From contig NZ_FUXE01000005.1 of NCBI RefSeq assembly GCF_900167105.1, positions 1-64,000 on the forward strand: a stretch of DNA of 64,000 nt. The letters run 5' to 3'. Positions 47,601-56,029 of the stretch are shown one piece after another; the stretch's first letter is position 1; each line of letters opens with the position of its first letter. This stretch comes from Porphyromonas circumdentaria. Lineage in GTDB: Bacteria > Bacteroidota > Bacteroidia > Bacteroidales > Porphyromonadaceae. Under the pieces are notes generated by a model. The model was given only the letters and a program-made list of their open reading frames with translations. It made no database searches and was not told the origin of the DNA. Both the position numbers and the translations under genes were made by a program.

Positions 47601-47944
47601 GTGATAAGCCAGTTATTCAAAGGATTAGAAGGTACAGGAAATGAGCTAGAACTCATACAACCACCGTCTCCAGAGGTATCAGGCGCGCTACCTTCTCCGT
47701 GATTTTGCATTTTAACAGGCTCAAAACTTTTTCCATCACCATCGTGGTCACGAACAAGCCACCCCTCTGGAAGACCTTGTGTAAAGCTCTCATTGATGAC
47801 AACCTCACCTCCATCTCTCAGAGAAAAAGCTTTTTTCAGGGAGCCTGGACCTGCTTCAGCCCTTACTACCCCCGAGGCAAACAACCCCATAATACCAAGT
47901 AGTACAGCAATAGCATACCGACTAAACAATGTACACTTTTTCAT
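44606..47944 (-). CDS. T9SS-secreted protein with two cleaved-adhesin domains and repeat modules
   Basis: 1112 residues. Signal peptide about 1-30 (VVRAEAG). Two cleaved-adhesin domains lie at about 48-210 and 385-550 (ESFTQGLPEGWLVRDHDGDG, NNWLITPRLNLPQGGKVSLW, LPVGTKYVAVRHY), the same domain type as the haemagglutinin regions of gingipains. Each is followed by beta-repeat units of about 75 residues (GxxLTVxAxPxxGYxLxxVxVNG, FTVxxxTTVxVTFEK) that continue to about 1035. The C-terminus (VVVYPNPAQDFVVVEG, ending QVVVLQ) is a standard T9SS type A sorting domain. It should bind host or matrix proteins or haem-containing surfaces. There is no protease domain. The first 730 residues are two copies of one adhesin-plus-repeats block. 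Confidence 0.88.
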   Translation of the reverse strand: MKKCTLFSRYAIAVLLGIMGLFASGVVRAEAGPGSLKKAFSLRDGGEVVINESFTQGLPEGWLVRDHDGDGKSFEPVKMQNHGEGSAPDTSGDGGCMSSSSFPVPSNPLNNWLITPRLNLPQGGKVSLWTTTYSSQYPAEKYDVCYSTTGTQPEDFTVLMTETLTRERAMSWKNFELELPVGTKYVAVRHYDSEGDALKVDDIKISGVGASLDKQGLPVYALTLQPSDRGVVVVKNKDGGAVNKLDAISEGTQLKIYAVANEGFNFHGLTVNGVTVTGISPATPYVFNIAENVVVGAIFKKPTYAVVLPWGLENGTVTLEGLNGQETWAVEEGTELTIVPVPNEGYRVASVLLDGVPIEPPYKFVVTKRTKIEVTFEKNDQPAVEVTVVEESFTSKGLPEGWVARDFDGNARSFEWTKWQNHGEGSECDFSGTGGSLNSDSFNSTPKPLSNWLIAPRLNLPQGGKVSLWTTTYSGQYPAEKYDVCYSTTGNNPEDFKVLMSETLTAERVMVWQNFTLELPAGTKYVAVHHYDCKQSALSIDDIKITGVNASLDKELPSYAITLEPSDRGNVVVRDKEGVVVEDLQSIKEGTPLKVHAVANEGFIFKSLTVNGVEMYGSSEESPYLFNVGENTTLGAIFKKRTFGINLPWNLQNGTIRLEGLNGQETWAVEEGTEVTIVPIPNEGYKVGEVRLDGEILPAPYKFILKKHVIISVTFVADVATYEVVLKNVENGTIAIEGKTAEELKTILAGTELTVVATPNENYELKEVTVNGQAIEAPYRFTVNERSEVGATFQKKVVTYPVTLQVVGEGTASVENYTEDMLKAVPEGATLKLKVQPKQGHLLKSITVNGEPLSANVLSFTVNSATTVIVTFEKEVVTYPVTLQVVGEGTASIKDYTEDALKAVPEGTRLVVNATPAQGHSLKSIAVNGQMLPANTTEFVVSAATTVVVTFEKDVVTYAVTLAPTTNGTISIKGKTAEDLKAVVEGTELTVKVTPADKYELKTLTANGADIKTTRTFVVNANVEVVATFQLVDAVDSVDGKSVVVYPNPAQDFVVVEGLDANTLVRLTSIDGHVVAEAFATELGVARFEVSTLARGNYLVVVQGKAQVVVLQ

Positions 47945-48278
47945 ACTCTAATTAAATTACAATTAACAAAAACTTATTCCATTCATATGTTATTTCCTTC
48001 TTAACACTCTTTACAGAGAGAGAGTGCATTATAAAATAGTCATCGACAATAGGGCTCTATTTGGAAAAACATTGGCAAATCTAATAATTGTATTTTTAAA
48101 AAACAACATGCTACACAATTAAAGAAATCAAACAAACGTAAAAACAGACAAGAATGCAACAACGCTAAAAAAACAATAAGCATAACGTAAAATAAAAACA
48201 AGAGTATACAAAACCACACCCAGCCATGTATACATCAGAGAATAAAAGCCAGAAGTACCAATATCGAGGTATTTAATA
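47945..48278. other. Divergent AT-rich spacer
   Basis: Upstream region of the adhesin-domain gene and of rubrerythrin. I found no structured element apart from the rubrerythrin promoter. Confidence 0.45.
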
Positions 48279-48309
48279 TTGCATATATTATTTTATATAC
48301 CTACTTTTG
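48279..48309 (+). promoter_or_regulatory. Rubrerythrin promoter
   Basis: TTG (48279-48281), 20-base spacer, TACTTTTG (48302-48309), about 35 bases before the start at 48344. No operator for a peroxide regulator was recognised. Confidence 0.65.
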
Positions 48310-48343
48310 CGTATATTATTACTCTAAAGTGAAAGACTTCGCT

Positions 48344-48922
48344 ATGACTACATCAATAAGAGGAACAAAAACAGAAAAGAATTTACTTGCTTCATTTGCA
48401 GGAGAATCTCAGGCTCGTTCTCGCTATACATTCTACGCTAGTGTCGCCAAGAAAGAGGGATTTGAACATATTGCAGCTGTGTTTATGGAAACAGCTGAGC
48501 AGGAAAAAGAACATGCAAAACGCTTCTTCAAATTTCTCGAAGGTGGGATGGTAGAAATTACAGCAACTTATCCCGCGGGAGTTATTGGCACCACAGCAGA
48601 AAACCTCTTGGCAGCGGCAGAGGGAGAAAACGAAGAGCATACTGTATTGTATCCAGAAGCAGCAAAGATCGCCGAAGAGGAAGGATTCAGGGAAATTGCT
48701 ATGGCATTCCGTCAAATTGCCAAAGTAGAGGCGGAACATGAGCGTCGCTACCGCACTCTTTTGGAGAGAGTAAATACAAATACAGTATTTGAGCGTGAAG
48801 AAGAAATTTCCTGGCAATGTCGCAACTGTGGCTACGTAGCAAAATCTAAAAAAGCTCCTGCTAAGTGCCCTGCTTGCCAACACCCTCAGTCCTACTTTGA
48901 ACCAATGAAAGAGAACTATTAA
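48344..48922 (+). CDS. rbr: Rubrerythrin
   Basis: 192 residues. Reduces hydrogen peroxide to water in anaerobes with electrons from rubredoxin-type carriers. The ferritin-like domain (1-145) carries the diiron ligands in two helix pairs (ASFAGESQARSRYTFY, METAEQEKEHAKRFF, QIAKVEAEHERRY). The C-terminal rubredoxin-like domain (about 155-192) has the two CxxC pairs WQCRNCGY and AKCPACQ that bind one Fe. The ATG at 48344 is chosen over an upstream GTG (48329) because the protein then begins at the conserved TTSIRGTKTEKNLL. It is a single gene. Confidence 0.95.
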   Translation: MTTSIRGTKTEKNLLASFAGESQARSRYTFYASVAKKEGFEHIAAVFMETAEQEKEHAKRFFKFLEGGMVEITATYPAGVIGTTAENLLAAAEGENEEHTVLYPEAAKIAEEEGFREIAMAFRQIAKVEAEHERRYRTLLERVNTNTVFEREEEISWQCRNCGYVAKSKKAPAKCPACQHPQSYFEPMKENY

Positions 48923-49141
48923 AATGTATATCCCTTGATCCCTCCCTAAGGAACAAGGCGGACAGGAAAAGAGATGCACCTGTTTATATAGATCGATAGA
49001 GCTTAATAAATTAGGTAAAGCGCATCGTTTTTGACAAAAGAAAGAAAGGAATACCGTTACTCAAAAGCATTTCGAGAACTGTATCCCCAGTAGTATCATA
49101 AGCATTGAGAGACTCTTTTGTAGCTTTGTCTTCTCAAGAAA

Positions 49142-51235
49142 GTGTTTATGACAAAAAAGATGCGTTTTATTTGTTTGTGGGGTTGCCCCCTCGAATGGTT
49201 TTCTCTCACTACATTCATGATATTTACTTTATCATGTGGTGTGAGTTTGCCATCCAGGGGGCAACTTTCGTATACTTCATCAAGAGACAGTGTCTATTCC
49301 CGAAAAAATTTCTTTGTAAAGAAAGACTCTATTCTAATCGAAGATTGGGAAATAGCCCTAATCGAAAATTATGCCGACGAGGAAGACTTCAACGAAGAAG
49401 TTGCCTATGAATGGCAAGAGAGTAAAGAGCAAAGAAAAGAGAACCCTCTAAACATCAATAGCGTTACACAGGAAGAATTGGAAGACCTCGAGATACTCTC
49501 TCCCTTAGCCATAAGAAACTTTCTTTTGGAACGCCACAGGAGAGGAGGCCAATTCAACTCTTTATCAGATCTCAAACTTATCAACGGATGGGACATGCAA
49601 TCCATCAGGAGATTGCTACCCTACATTACCATAAACCCTCTCAAAAAGGACTTCCAGGAAGATTGGAAGAATAAAGGGCAAGGGCGCATCCTTTTGGGCT
49701 GGACTGCAGCAAGGTCCAGAGAAAATATTGGCTCAGAAGCTCCCTTAGGTGCTCCCCATGCACTACGAGGCAAGCTTCTCTACAAACAAAAAAGAGCCTA
49801 TTCTCTGGGAGTGATGGGTGCGAGTAGCCTATTCGAACCTTTACTACAAAAAGATTATCCTTTCTTTGATCGCTACAGCTTCCATGCTTCTTTTTCTTTA
49901 CCTCGAAAAAACATTCAACGTATTATAGTGGGAGACTACAGACTTGCCCTCGGTGAGGGACTTACAGTCCGCCAACACTTTATGAACAGTCTCTATACTA
50001 ATCGGCTTTTTTCTGGCACCCAACAAGGGCTTAAAGAGGCATTAACCAACGATGAAGCCAACTCTCTACGGGGACTTGCAATGGAAATAGGAGGGGAGAG
50101 TCTACGCTCCATACTCTTTTTCTCCTCCAAGATGAGAGATGCCAACTACGATCAAGAGGGCAACTATGGACTTGTATTAGGCGGATTACACAGAACCGAG
50201 CGTGAATGGAGTTATAGAGAAGCTCTGAAAGAGATTTCCTATGGAGGGAGTTTAAACTATAGAAAAGAAAGATGGCTCATAGGGCTAAATGCCATAACCT
50301 CCTCTTGGGGAGATCACACACTACGCTCCCTCCCCCGCTACTCCTCTGCCACAAGTACCCAACCAATAAAGGAATGGCGTAATTTCTCCCTAAACTACCG
50401 CTATCACTCTTCTTCGGGGCGTTTTAGTTCCAAAGGCGAAATAGCTTGGAGCAGCAATTATTCTTGGGCCGGAGTTGGACTTTGGGAATTGAAAAGCTTC
50501 TCTGGCGCACAATACCGTTTAGTAGGTCGTTATTTAACTCCTCGTTATGCCACACTATATGGCAGTAGTTTTTCTCATTTTTCAGCTCCAGGCAACGAAT
50601 GGGGTATTCTTTTAGAAGGAGAAGTCCCTCGCGTTGGAAAATGGGATTCTCATTTTTCAATCGATTATTACAGTTCCTTAGAGCCTCGTTTACACAAAGA
50701 TCAAAACACCCAAGGTGTAAGACTCGAACTTGCGGGAAACTACAAACTCCATACACAAGTACAGTTATACACTCTCATGCGCTACCAAAAAGAAAAAACA
50801 AGTAATTATTATCTCTTCTGGAGAGGAGAAATGACATTCAGACCCTCTCCAACAGAAAAATATACTTTGTTTGTACGCCACAAAAAAACACTCCTGAGAG
50901 AGTTAGACTTTCCCTCAAAAGGATGGAGCGTAGGAGCTAAGGTAGACCTTAGGACACAAAAGCAAAGACGTTACGGATTCCTATTCGCATGGTTTCAAGC
51001 GGACGATTTTGACAGTCGTCTATGGCTTCCTATTCATCAAATTCCTTGGGAATATCGATCAGGAATATTCTGGGGAAAGGGTATTTATGCCGACTTTTTC
51101 TTTCAGATTCCACTCTTCAACATCTTTACGACAGAGGCAAAGATATCTTACACTTCCCCTCCCATTGCTTACAATAAAGGGAACATGACCCGAACGGGCT
51201 GGGAGGCTTCACTTGCCCTACAAGCCTCTTTTTAA
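49142..51235 (+). CDS. Helix-hairpin-helix outer-membrane barrel-like protein
   Basis: 697 residues; Met 3 or Met 7 are possible later starts. A hydrophobic segment (about 18-34) is probably a signal peptide. Residues about 100-165 hold a ComEA-like double helix-hairpin-helix region (LNINSVTQEELEDLEILSP, FNSLSDLKLINGWDMQSIRRLLPY). The remaining 500 residues alternate polar and aromatic strands with many Tyr, Trp and Arg, ending LALQASF, consistent with an outer-membrane barrel. The family occurs in Bacteroidota and its role is not established. A link with DNA uptake is suggested by the HhH region and by the comEC-like gene elsewhere in this window, but this is only inference. Confidence 0.7.
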   Translation: MFMTKKMRFICLWGCPLEWFSLTTFMIFTLSCGVSLPSRGQLSYTSSRDSVYSRKNFFVKKDSILIEDWEIALIENYADEEDFNEEVAYEWQESKEQRKENPLNINSVTQEELEDLEILSPLAIRNFLLERHRRGGQFNSLSDLKLINGWDMQSIRRLLPYITINPLKKDFQEDWKNKGQGRILLGWTAARSRENIGSEAPLGAPHALRGKLLYKQKRAYSLGVMGASSLFEPLLQKDYPFFDRYSFHASFSLPRKNIQRIIVGDYRLALGEGLTVRQHFMNSLYTNRLFSGTQQGLKEALTNDEANSLRGLAMEIGGESLRSILFFSSKMRDANYDQEGNYGLVLGGLHRTEREWSYREALKEISYGGSLNYRKERWLIGLNAITSSWGDHTLRSLPRYSSATSTQPIKEWRNFSLNYRYHSSSGRFSSKGEIAWSSNYSWAGVGLWELKSFSGAQYRLVGRYLTPRYATLYGSSFSHFSAPGNEWGILLEGEVPRVGKWDSHFSIDYYSSLEPRLHKDQNTQGVRLELAGNYKLHTQVQLYTLMRYQKEKTSNYYLFWRGEMTFRPSPTEKYTLFVRHKKTLLRELDFPSKGWSVGAKVDLRTQKQRRYGFLFAWFQADDFDSRLWLPIHQIPWEYRSGIFWGKGIYADFFFQIPLFNIFTTEAKISYTSPPIAYNKGNMTRTGWEASLALQASF

Positions 51236-51288
51236 CCTATTGAGATAATTCCACTCCTCTAATAAAAAGCTATCTCTCTTTTATGTAT

Positions 51289-52128
51289 TTTCCAGTAGTA
51301 AGTGCAACGCAAATAGAAAGAATACCCCCAGAGGGACTAGCCCCTCTGGGGATGGGCGTCAAAGATTATATTTGCGTTAAACATGAAAAAATACAACCAT
51401 TTGAGCCGAGAGCAAGGATACACAATAGATCGGCTCCTCAAACAAAAGAAATCTTATTCTTTCATTGCTCAAACTATTGGAATGTCGACCAGCACCGTCT
51501 CCCGAGAAGTAAAACGCAACAAAACGGCAAGAGGGAGATACCCCTGCCATACAGCACATATGTATGCTACAGAGCGTAAGGAGTGGCGTTGGTATCCGAG
51601 GAAATTCACGGATAAAATGCGAGAACAAGTCGTCCAAATTTTGAGAGAAAAACAGTGGTCGCCTGAGCAAATCGTGGGGCGTTTTCGACTCAAGGGAATC
51701 CCCATCGTGGGGAAAACCACCCTATATACTTTTCTCCACGAGGATAAGGCACTCGGAGGAGACCTTTACCAACTAACAAGGCATCACTTGAAGTATCGAC
51801 GAAAGAGCCTTGCTAAACCGCTCAAATCCCAATGGGAAAAGCGTAAGGGAATTGACCAAAGACCCCAATGCATCAATCAAGAAGAGCGTTTCGGAGATTT
51901 CGAAATGGACCTAATCATTGGAGCTAAACAACAAGAGGCTATCCTAACACTTACCGACAGAAAGACAGATTATGCTATCATCGAACCATTGCCCAAAGGG
52001 GGAAAACTACAAATCAAAACAATACAGAACCTGTTAAACAATAGACCCAGAAAAAAGCTAAACTTTCAATCCCCTATGGAACTGCTTGATATATATTTGT
52101 AACAACGTTGCACTTGACTCTGGAATCT
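51289..52128 (+). mobile_element. IS30-family insertion sequence, internally deleted
   Basis: About 840 bp. Ends are imperfect inverted repeats: TTTTCCAGTAGTAAGTGCAA at the left (51289) and the complement of GATTCCAGAGTCAAGTGCAA at the right (to 52128), 16 of 22 positions alike over the full arms. A strong hairpin (CCCCAGAGGG / CCCCTCTGGGG, about 51327-51353) lies between the left end and the transposase start and could block read-through translation. The transposase lacks most of its DDE core. A second left end is found at 60634-60743. Confidence 0.75.
51383..52102 (+). pseudogene. IS30-type transposase with deleted catalytic core
   Basis: 239 codons in one frame; IS30 transposases are usually 300-350 residues. 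The N-terminal helix-turn-helix (YNHLSREQGYTIDRLLKQKK, MSTSTVSREVKRN) and the first catalytic Asp (GDFEMDLIIGA) are present. After LPKGGK the sequence jumps to QNLLNNRPRKKLNF, the family's C-terminal motif, so about 75-80 residues carrying the second Asp and the Glu are missing without a frameshift. It cannot transpose by itself but could still bind its ends. Confidence 0.85.
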
Positions 52129-52299
52129 GCAATGGGTTCAAATTTGTAGATGTCAAAAAAAAGATGTTACTTTGTAGGACGATTAGAGGTATCTATACTT
52201 ATCAAAACATATCGGGCAGATGATGCTAAGCTCCATATCATGAGATAAAAAGAGTTTCTCTATAATGATTGTATTATAAATAAAAACGAATATAACGAG

Positions 52300-52539
52300 A
52301 TGTCTAAGGCTTGTCAAATAACAGGAAAGCGCGCGATGATAGGGAACCACGTTTCTCACTCTAATCATCGTACAAAACGCACTTTCAATGTCAATTTATT
52401 CGAAAAGAAATTCTATTGGGTAGAGCAGGAATGCTGGATTCGTCTCAAAGTGTCTGCAGATGGGCTCCGCCTCATTAATAAGATTGGATTAGATGCTGCT
52501 CTCAAACGTGCAGCAGAAAAGGGATACTTGGGGGTATAA
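52300..52539 (+). CDS. rpmB: 50S ribosomal protein L28
   Basis: 79 residues. Starts [20 protein letters not shown], as in bL28, with the basic [13 protein letters not shown] segment. The zinc-binding Cys pairs of some L28 proteins are absent. First of a three-gene cluster with rpmG and the DUF4295 gene, about 170 bases after the IS element. Confidence 0.96.
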   Translation: MSKACQITGKRAMIGNHVSHSNHRTKRTFNVNLFEKKFYWVEQECWIRLKVSADGLRLINKIGLDAALKRAAEKGYLGV

Positions 52540-52569
52540 TCATCAAGCTTAAAGAAATAACATAAAGCT

Positions 52570-52758
52570 ATGGCAAAGAAAGTAAAAGGTAACCGAGTAC
52601 AGGTAATCCTCGAGTGTACAGAGCACAAAGAAAGCGGGATGCCAGGTACATCACGCTACATAACGACAAAAAATCGTAAGAATACGACACAACGTCTTGA
52701 GCTTAAGAAGTACAACGCAGTACTTAAGCGTTACACCCTTCACAGAGAAATTAAATAA
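52570..52758 (+). CDS. rpmG: 50S ribosomal protein L33
   Basis: 62 residues. Contains [14 protein letters not shown] and the basic [18 protein letters not shown] of bL33. Only one Cys remains, so this is the zinc-free form. It follows rpmB by 30 bases. Confidence 0.96.
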   Translation: MAKKVKGNRVQVILECTEHKESGMPGTSRYITTKNRKNTTQRLELKKYNAVLKRYTLHREIK

Positions 52759-52778
52759 TAAAAGAGGAGAAATACGAA

Positions 52779-52934
52779 ATGGCAAAGAAATCCGTTGCAA
52801 CGTTTAGAAGTGGCAGTAAAGATGGTCGCGCCTACTCCAAGGTGATAAAGATGGTAAAATCTCCTAAGACTGGAGCATATTGCTTCCAAGAAGAGATGGT
52901 ACTCAACGAAGCTGTAAAAGACTTCTTCAAGTAA
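52779..52934 (+). CDS. DUF4295 small ribosome-associated protein (bL38-like)
   Basis: 51 residues: starts MAKKSVATFRSGSKDGRAYS, then KMVKSPKTGAYCFQEEMV and ends AVKDFFK. It follows rpmG by 20 bases. The DUF4295 family is conserved at this place in Bacteroidota. As I recall, a ribosome structure from Flavobacterium identified it as a large-subunit protein named bL38; that is from memory, while the operon position is seen here. A terminator follows. Confidence 0.85.
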   Translation: MAKKSVATFRSGSKDGRAYSKVIKMVKSPKTGAYCFQEEMVLNEAVKDFFK

Positions 52935-52984
52935 AAAGGCCTACTTCTTCTCTTGATAGCAGCAAGCGAAGAGGTATTGAAAAT

Positions 52985-53018
52985 AAAAAAAGAGCTGGAT
53001 AATTATCCAGTTCTTTTT
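52985..53018 (+). terminator. Terminator of the rpmB-rpmG-DUF4295 operon
   Basis: Stem AGAGCTGGAT / ATCCAGTTCT (one wobble) with loop AATT and a run of eight T. Confidence 0.85.
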
Positions 53019-53221
53019 TTTGTGCTGTAAAAAGAGAGAGAGAAAAGTCTGCACCCCCCTTTTGTCAAACATTATTATCAGAAGAGCTTTGAAAAAAAGT
53101 TCGTTTTTCAAAGAAAAGAATTCCTTGAAAAGAATATTGGTATCCGATAAAAACTTACCCCAATTTTATCTGAAGCAAAATCGGGAACCTTTTCTCATAA
53201 GTGTAGCGACTTATCCACAAA

Positions 53222-53258
53222 CAAAAAAAATGGTAGAGAAGCAATATCTCTACCATCG
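53222..53258 (-). terminator. Terminator of the DUF177-rpmF operon
   Basis: 10-bp perfect stem ATGGTAGAGA (53230-53239) / TCTCTACCAT (53247-53256) and a long T run on the minus strand. Confidence 0.85.
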
Positions 53259-53283
53259 TCACAAAAAAAATTTCTTCAAAAGC

Positions 53284-53463
53284 TTACGCTTGTTTCTCAA
53301 TAGCGAGTTTACCTCTATAATACCCACAGGCTCCACATACTGTGTGGTAAATATGCCATTCGCCACATTGTGGGCATTTTGTCAATGTTGGCATTGCTGC
53401 CTTATCATGAGTTCTGCGCTTAAGCGTTCTTGACTTTGATTGTCTACGTTTAGGATGTGCCAT
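53284..53463 (-). CDS. rpmF: 50S ribosomal protein L32
   Basis: 59 residues, read directly from the sequence: starts MAHPKRRQSKSRTLKRR and carries two CxxC pairs (C30/C33 in KCPQCGEW, C43/C46 in VCGACGYY) that bind zinc, as in the zinc form of bL32. It follows the DUF177 gene by 59 bases on the minus strand, the usual gene pair in bacteria. Confidence 0.96.
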   Translation of the reverse strand: MAHPKRRQSKSRTLKRRTHDKAAMPTLTKCPQCGEWHIYHTVCGACGYYRGKLAIEKQA

Positions 53464-53522
53464 ATAAACTAAGCCTTTCTATCTATATTTATAATCTATT
53501 TATTCTTCAATTAAATCTCTAC

Positions 53523-54041
53523 TTATTCTTGATTTTCTGTATCCAGATTTAGCTGCTTCAAGACACTCCAACGAGCATCTTCCTTTTCTTGAAACTGCGA
53601 ACGATAAAAAGATTCTACCTCCTCGGGGCAAGCACCCTCCTCATGTGCTTTACGCATAGGGAGTGTCAATACAGCAAACTCGAATAGTAAACTATCCAAA
53701 TTGAGTATAGGCTCATTACGAGAAATTAAAATCTCCTCTTCATCCTCCTGTGTTTCTGCATTTACCAACTGCACCGAGAGAGGGAACTCGTTGCTAACCT
53801 CCAATACAAATGGAGTATTACATCTATCACAGAGCGTATTTACCTCGCCCTCCACAATAAAAAGCAACTGAAACTTATCTCCTGTACGAACTCCTTCTAC
53901 AGTAACAGACAGCTCTCCTCCCAAAAGACCAAAAGGATTTTCCTGCGCCAAAAAAGCTCTGTCCAAATTAAATTGTTCAGAGAACTCTCCCTCTGGGAGT
54001 GTATTCAACGCTAAAAAAAAGCGATCCTTTTGAATTGCCAT
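53523..54041 (-). CDS. DUF177 (YceD-like) protein
   Basis: 172 residues from MAIQKDRFFLAL. Family members are encoded next to rpmF and take part in large-subunit rRNA maturation or accumulation in E. coli and plants. One CxxC (TLCDRCNTPF) sits in the middle, followed by an acidic stretch (ETQEDEEEILIS). An open frame extends upstream to 54101, but that part overlaps the promoter at 54091, so the later start is preferred. Operon with rpmF. Confidence 0.85.
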   Translation of the reverse strand: MAIQKDRFFLALNTLPEGEFSEQFNLDRAFLAQENPFGLLGGELSVTVEGVRTGDKFQLLFIVEGEVNTLCDRCNTPFVLEVSNEFPLSVQLVNAETQEDEEEILISRNEPILNLDSLLFEFAVLTLPMRKAHEEGACPEEVESFYRSQFQEKEDARWSVLKQLNLDTENQE

Positions 54042-54090
54042 ACAAAAACCAAAAGTTCCTCGACAGCTAATCAAGAAACAAACATCCTCG

Positions 54091-54118
54091 CAAAGGTACA
54101 AATTATTTCCTATAACAA
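54091..54118 (-). promoter_or_regulatory. Promoter of the DUF177-rpmF operon
   Basis: Minus-strand TACCTTTG (54091-54098) preceded by TTTG about 17 bases further up. The transcript would start near 54084, after the longer reading frame's first codons. Confidence 0.6.
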
Positions 54119-54667
54119 AAGCACATCTATTGGATTAGACCTTAAAAACAGTCAGAATAGAGCAAAATAGATCTCATAGGTACAAGATTTTGAGTCTACA
54201 CAAAAACATAACCTCCATAAGCCGCCTCATCTCATTATCTGTAGAAAATCCGATAGACCTAAATTACACACACAGCTCACTCTACGGTTTATATATATTA
54301 TATCCTATTATCAAACACTCCGATGCACTTAGGTAGGGAGTAACCTAAAAAGGGCACAAAAATCCATGATTCCCTCAAAAAGAGAGTACGCTTAGTCTCT
54401 CCATTCATAGTAAATCATCAAAAAACACGATTGTAGGTATTGTATTAAAACTATTATCTAATAAAATACTTATAGTGCTATAAGCAATCCTAAAGCTGAG
54501 AGTTAGAAATCACACACGAAACAAATCAACTATCTGTCAACAACTTACAAACAAAACATTCCAATCCCCCCGATAAAAAGGATGTTTCAAATTTGAGTTT
54601 TACCCGATACAACACACTACAACAAAAAGAAAAACGAGAAAAAAAGAAATAATCACATACCTACTTA
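54119..54667. other. Intergenic stretch, nothing recognised
   Basis: About 550 bases of AT-rich DNA between divergent promoters. No reading frame, RNA gene or phased repeat was found. Confidence 0.45.
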
Positions 54668-54698
54668 TTGGTACTATCAAAAGAAAAACATACCTTTG
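54668..54698 (+). promoter_or_regulatory. Ferredoxin promoter
   Basis: TTG (54668-54670), 20-base spacer, TACCTTTG (54691-54698); leader of about 45 bases. Confidence 0.75.
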
Positions 54699-54748
54699 CA
54701 CCGTAATAAGAAATAAGATTGAACACAAACTAAAACAAGAGAAAGAAA

Positions 54749-54916
54749 ATGGCTTACGTAATTACTGATGGCTGTGTAGCCTGTGGATCATGTATCGACG
54801 AATGCCCTGTTGGAGCAATTTCAGAAGGTGATATCTATAAAATTGATGCAGCGGCTTGTATTGACTGCGGTTCTTGCGCAGGAGCTTGCCCTTCAGATGC
54901 AATTGTCCAAGGATAA
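54749..54916 (+). CDS. 2[4Fe-4S] ferredoxin
   Basis: 55 residues, read directly from the sequence. Two clusters of the clostridial type: C9, C12, C15 and C19 (GCVACGSCIDECP) and C37, C40, C43 and C47 (ACIDCGSCAGACP). Such ferredoxins carry low-potential electrons between pyruvate:ferredoxin oxidoreductase, hydrogenase or Rnf-type complexes in anaerobes. A single gene with its own promoter and terminator, which suggests strong expression. Confidence 0.96.
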   Translation: MAYVITDGCVACGSCIDECPVGAISEGDIYKIDAAACIDCGSCAGACPSDAIVQG

Positions 54917-54940
54917 GAAAATCCTTTAGAACAACATCGA

Positions 54941-54981
54941 AAGCACCTTTCTACTTAAATGTAGAGAGGTGTTTTCTTTTT
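54941..54981 (+). terminator. Ferredoxin terminator
   Basis: 11-bp stem CACCTTTCTAC (54944-54954) / GTAGAGAGGTG (54961-54971), then a T-rich run. Confidence 0.85.
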
Positions 54982-55392
54982 ATAAACACTCGCACATAGA
55001 AGATCTAAGAGTTTCAAGGTGAAGCGATACCCTTGCGAGCAACTGCTGCCCAGCATTTTAAAGTCTATTTAATGAAGTGCCTTGCGCAACTTGCCTGCAG
55101 ATCCCATGGTAAGAGTTGCATAAGATGAAAGTAAGGCGAGAAATTCAACCTACCGAAATAAACAACTCTGCCTTAAGAGCGTTGAGACAGCAGAGAACAG
55201 AAGTGCATGTAAGGAGCTGAGTGTAAACTCAAGTACAGAAAAACAAAACAGCAGGTACAGCACGCTGTAGTATAGCCTCTCAGAGCATTTTCCCGACATC
55301 ATTAAAACCAAGCAAAAAGGAGAGAAAACCTATTAATACCTATCTAAAAAGAGTTTTCCACCCTTCAAGAAATCCATTAGCACACAACCAAT
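54982..55392. other. Spacer with no gene; possible repeat debris
   Basis: No coding potential seen. The string GCAGATCCCATGG near 55097 resembles the IS30-type end at 59083, and TGTAAACTCAAGTAC near 55230 resembles a 22-bp repeat unit; both are too short to be sure. Confidence 0.3.
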
Positions 55393-55497
55393 TCTCTATT
55401 TGCAATCTAAGTATATATATTTTCAACTTGCGAATATGTATATTTAATCTGAATATACATATATTCAATCTAAAAATAAAGAATTTATCAAGAGAAA
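55393..55497 (+). repeat. 21-bp phased tandem array, copy C
   Basis: Four exact 21-bp units start at 55393, 55414, 55435 and 55456, followed by the diverged fifth (55477-55497). Same order of units as copies A and B. It is preceded by 22-bp-like units (AAAGAGTTTTCCACCC near 55348). Confidence 0.8.
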
Positions 55498-55993
55498 ATC
55501 TTTTTTATCTCCTCTATTTCAATATTTTCTGCAAGGAGAGAAAGAAAAATCTCTTGAAAAGAGCCTCACACAAGCCTCCGAGCTCTGGCTAAGAAGAGCT
55601 TTTCACACCACCTTTATAGCATTCGACAGTGGGTACAAATACAGACTCAAGAAAAGAGAAAAGTATCCCCTCCCCCCCCAAAACACAAACTCCTTGTCTT
55701 AGAGGAGATGTATATATGCAGCCCATATCTAAAGATTTTCGACGATGGTAGCCTCTACAAAGTCTGGCAAAATCAGTATTTAAGAAATACTTCGAAACTC
55801 GCACCACAGCACTAATACCTTAGGAAATTTGGGGCTACAAAACTCCCCTAAATACAATCCTTCCCCCCTTTTTACAATACGAATTAAAGAAAGAAATAAG
55901 CAAAACAAATGGAATAAACAAACAAATCACATGAGATATAACCTATATTTTAATAAAGCCACCCTTAAAAAAGAACAAAACAACAGATACCCC
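55498..55993. other. Spacer with an 8-base poly-C run
   Basis: AT-rich; holds a C run (55672-55679). A 72-codon reverse frame across the C run has no family features and is not called. Confidence 0.4.
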
Positions 55994-56023
55994 TTGTTTA
56001 TTTGCGAAAAAGATTTACCTTTG
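55994..56023 (+). promoter_or_regulatory. Promoter of the candidate small RNA
   Basis: TTG (55994-55996), 19-base spacer, TACCTTTG (56016-56023). It is as good a match as the tRNA-Lys promoter and shares TTGTTTATTTG with it. Confidence 0.75.
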
Positions 56024-56029
56024 CAAAGT

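Noticed and set aside
54042-54101. N-terminal extension of the DUF177 protein
   Set aside because: It overlaps the predicted transcript start (54084) and -7 box (54091-54098).
55020-55320. Decayed gene or IS remnant after ferredoxin
   Set aside because: Only short strings resemble IS ends or repeat units; no extended similarity or frame could be followed by eye.
55589-55807. 72-codon reverse frame across a poly-C run
   Set aside because: No domain or signal features, and no promoter; composition follows the spacer.
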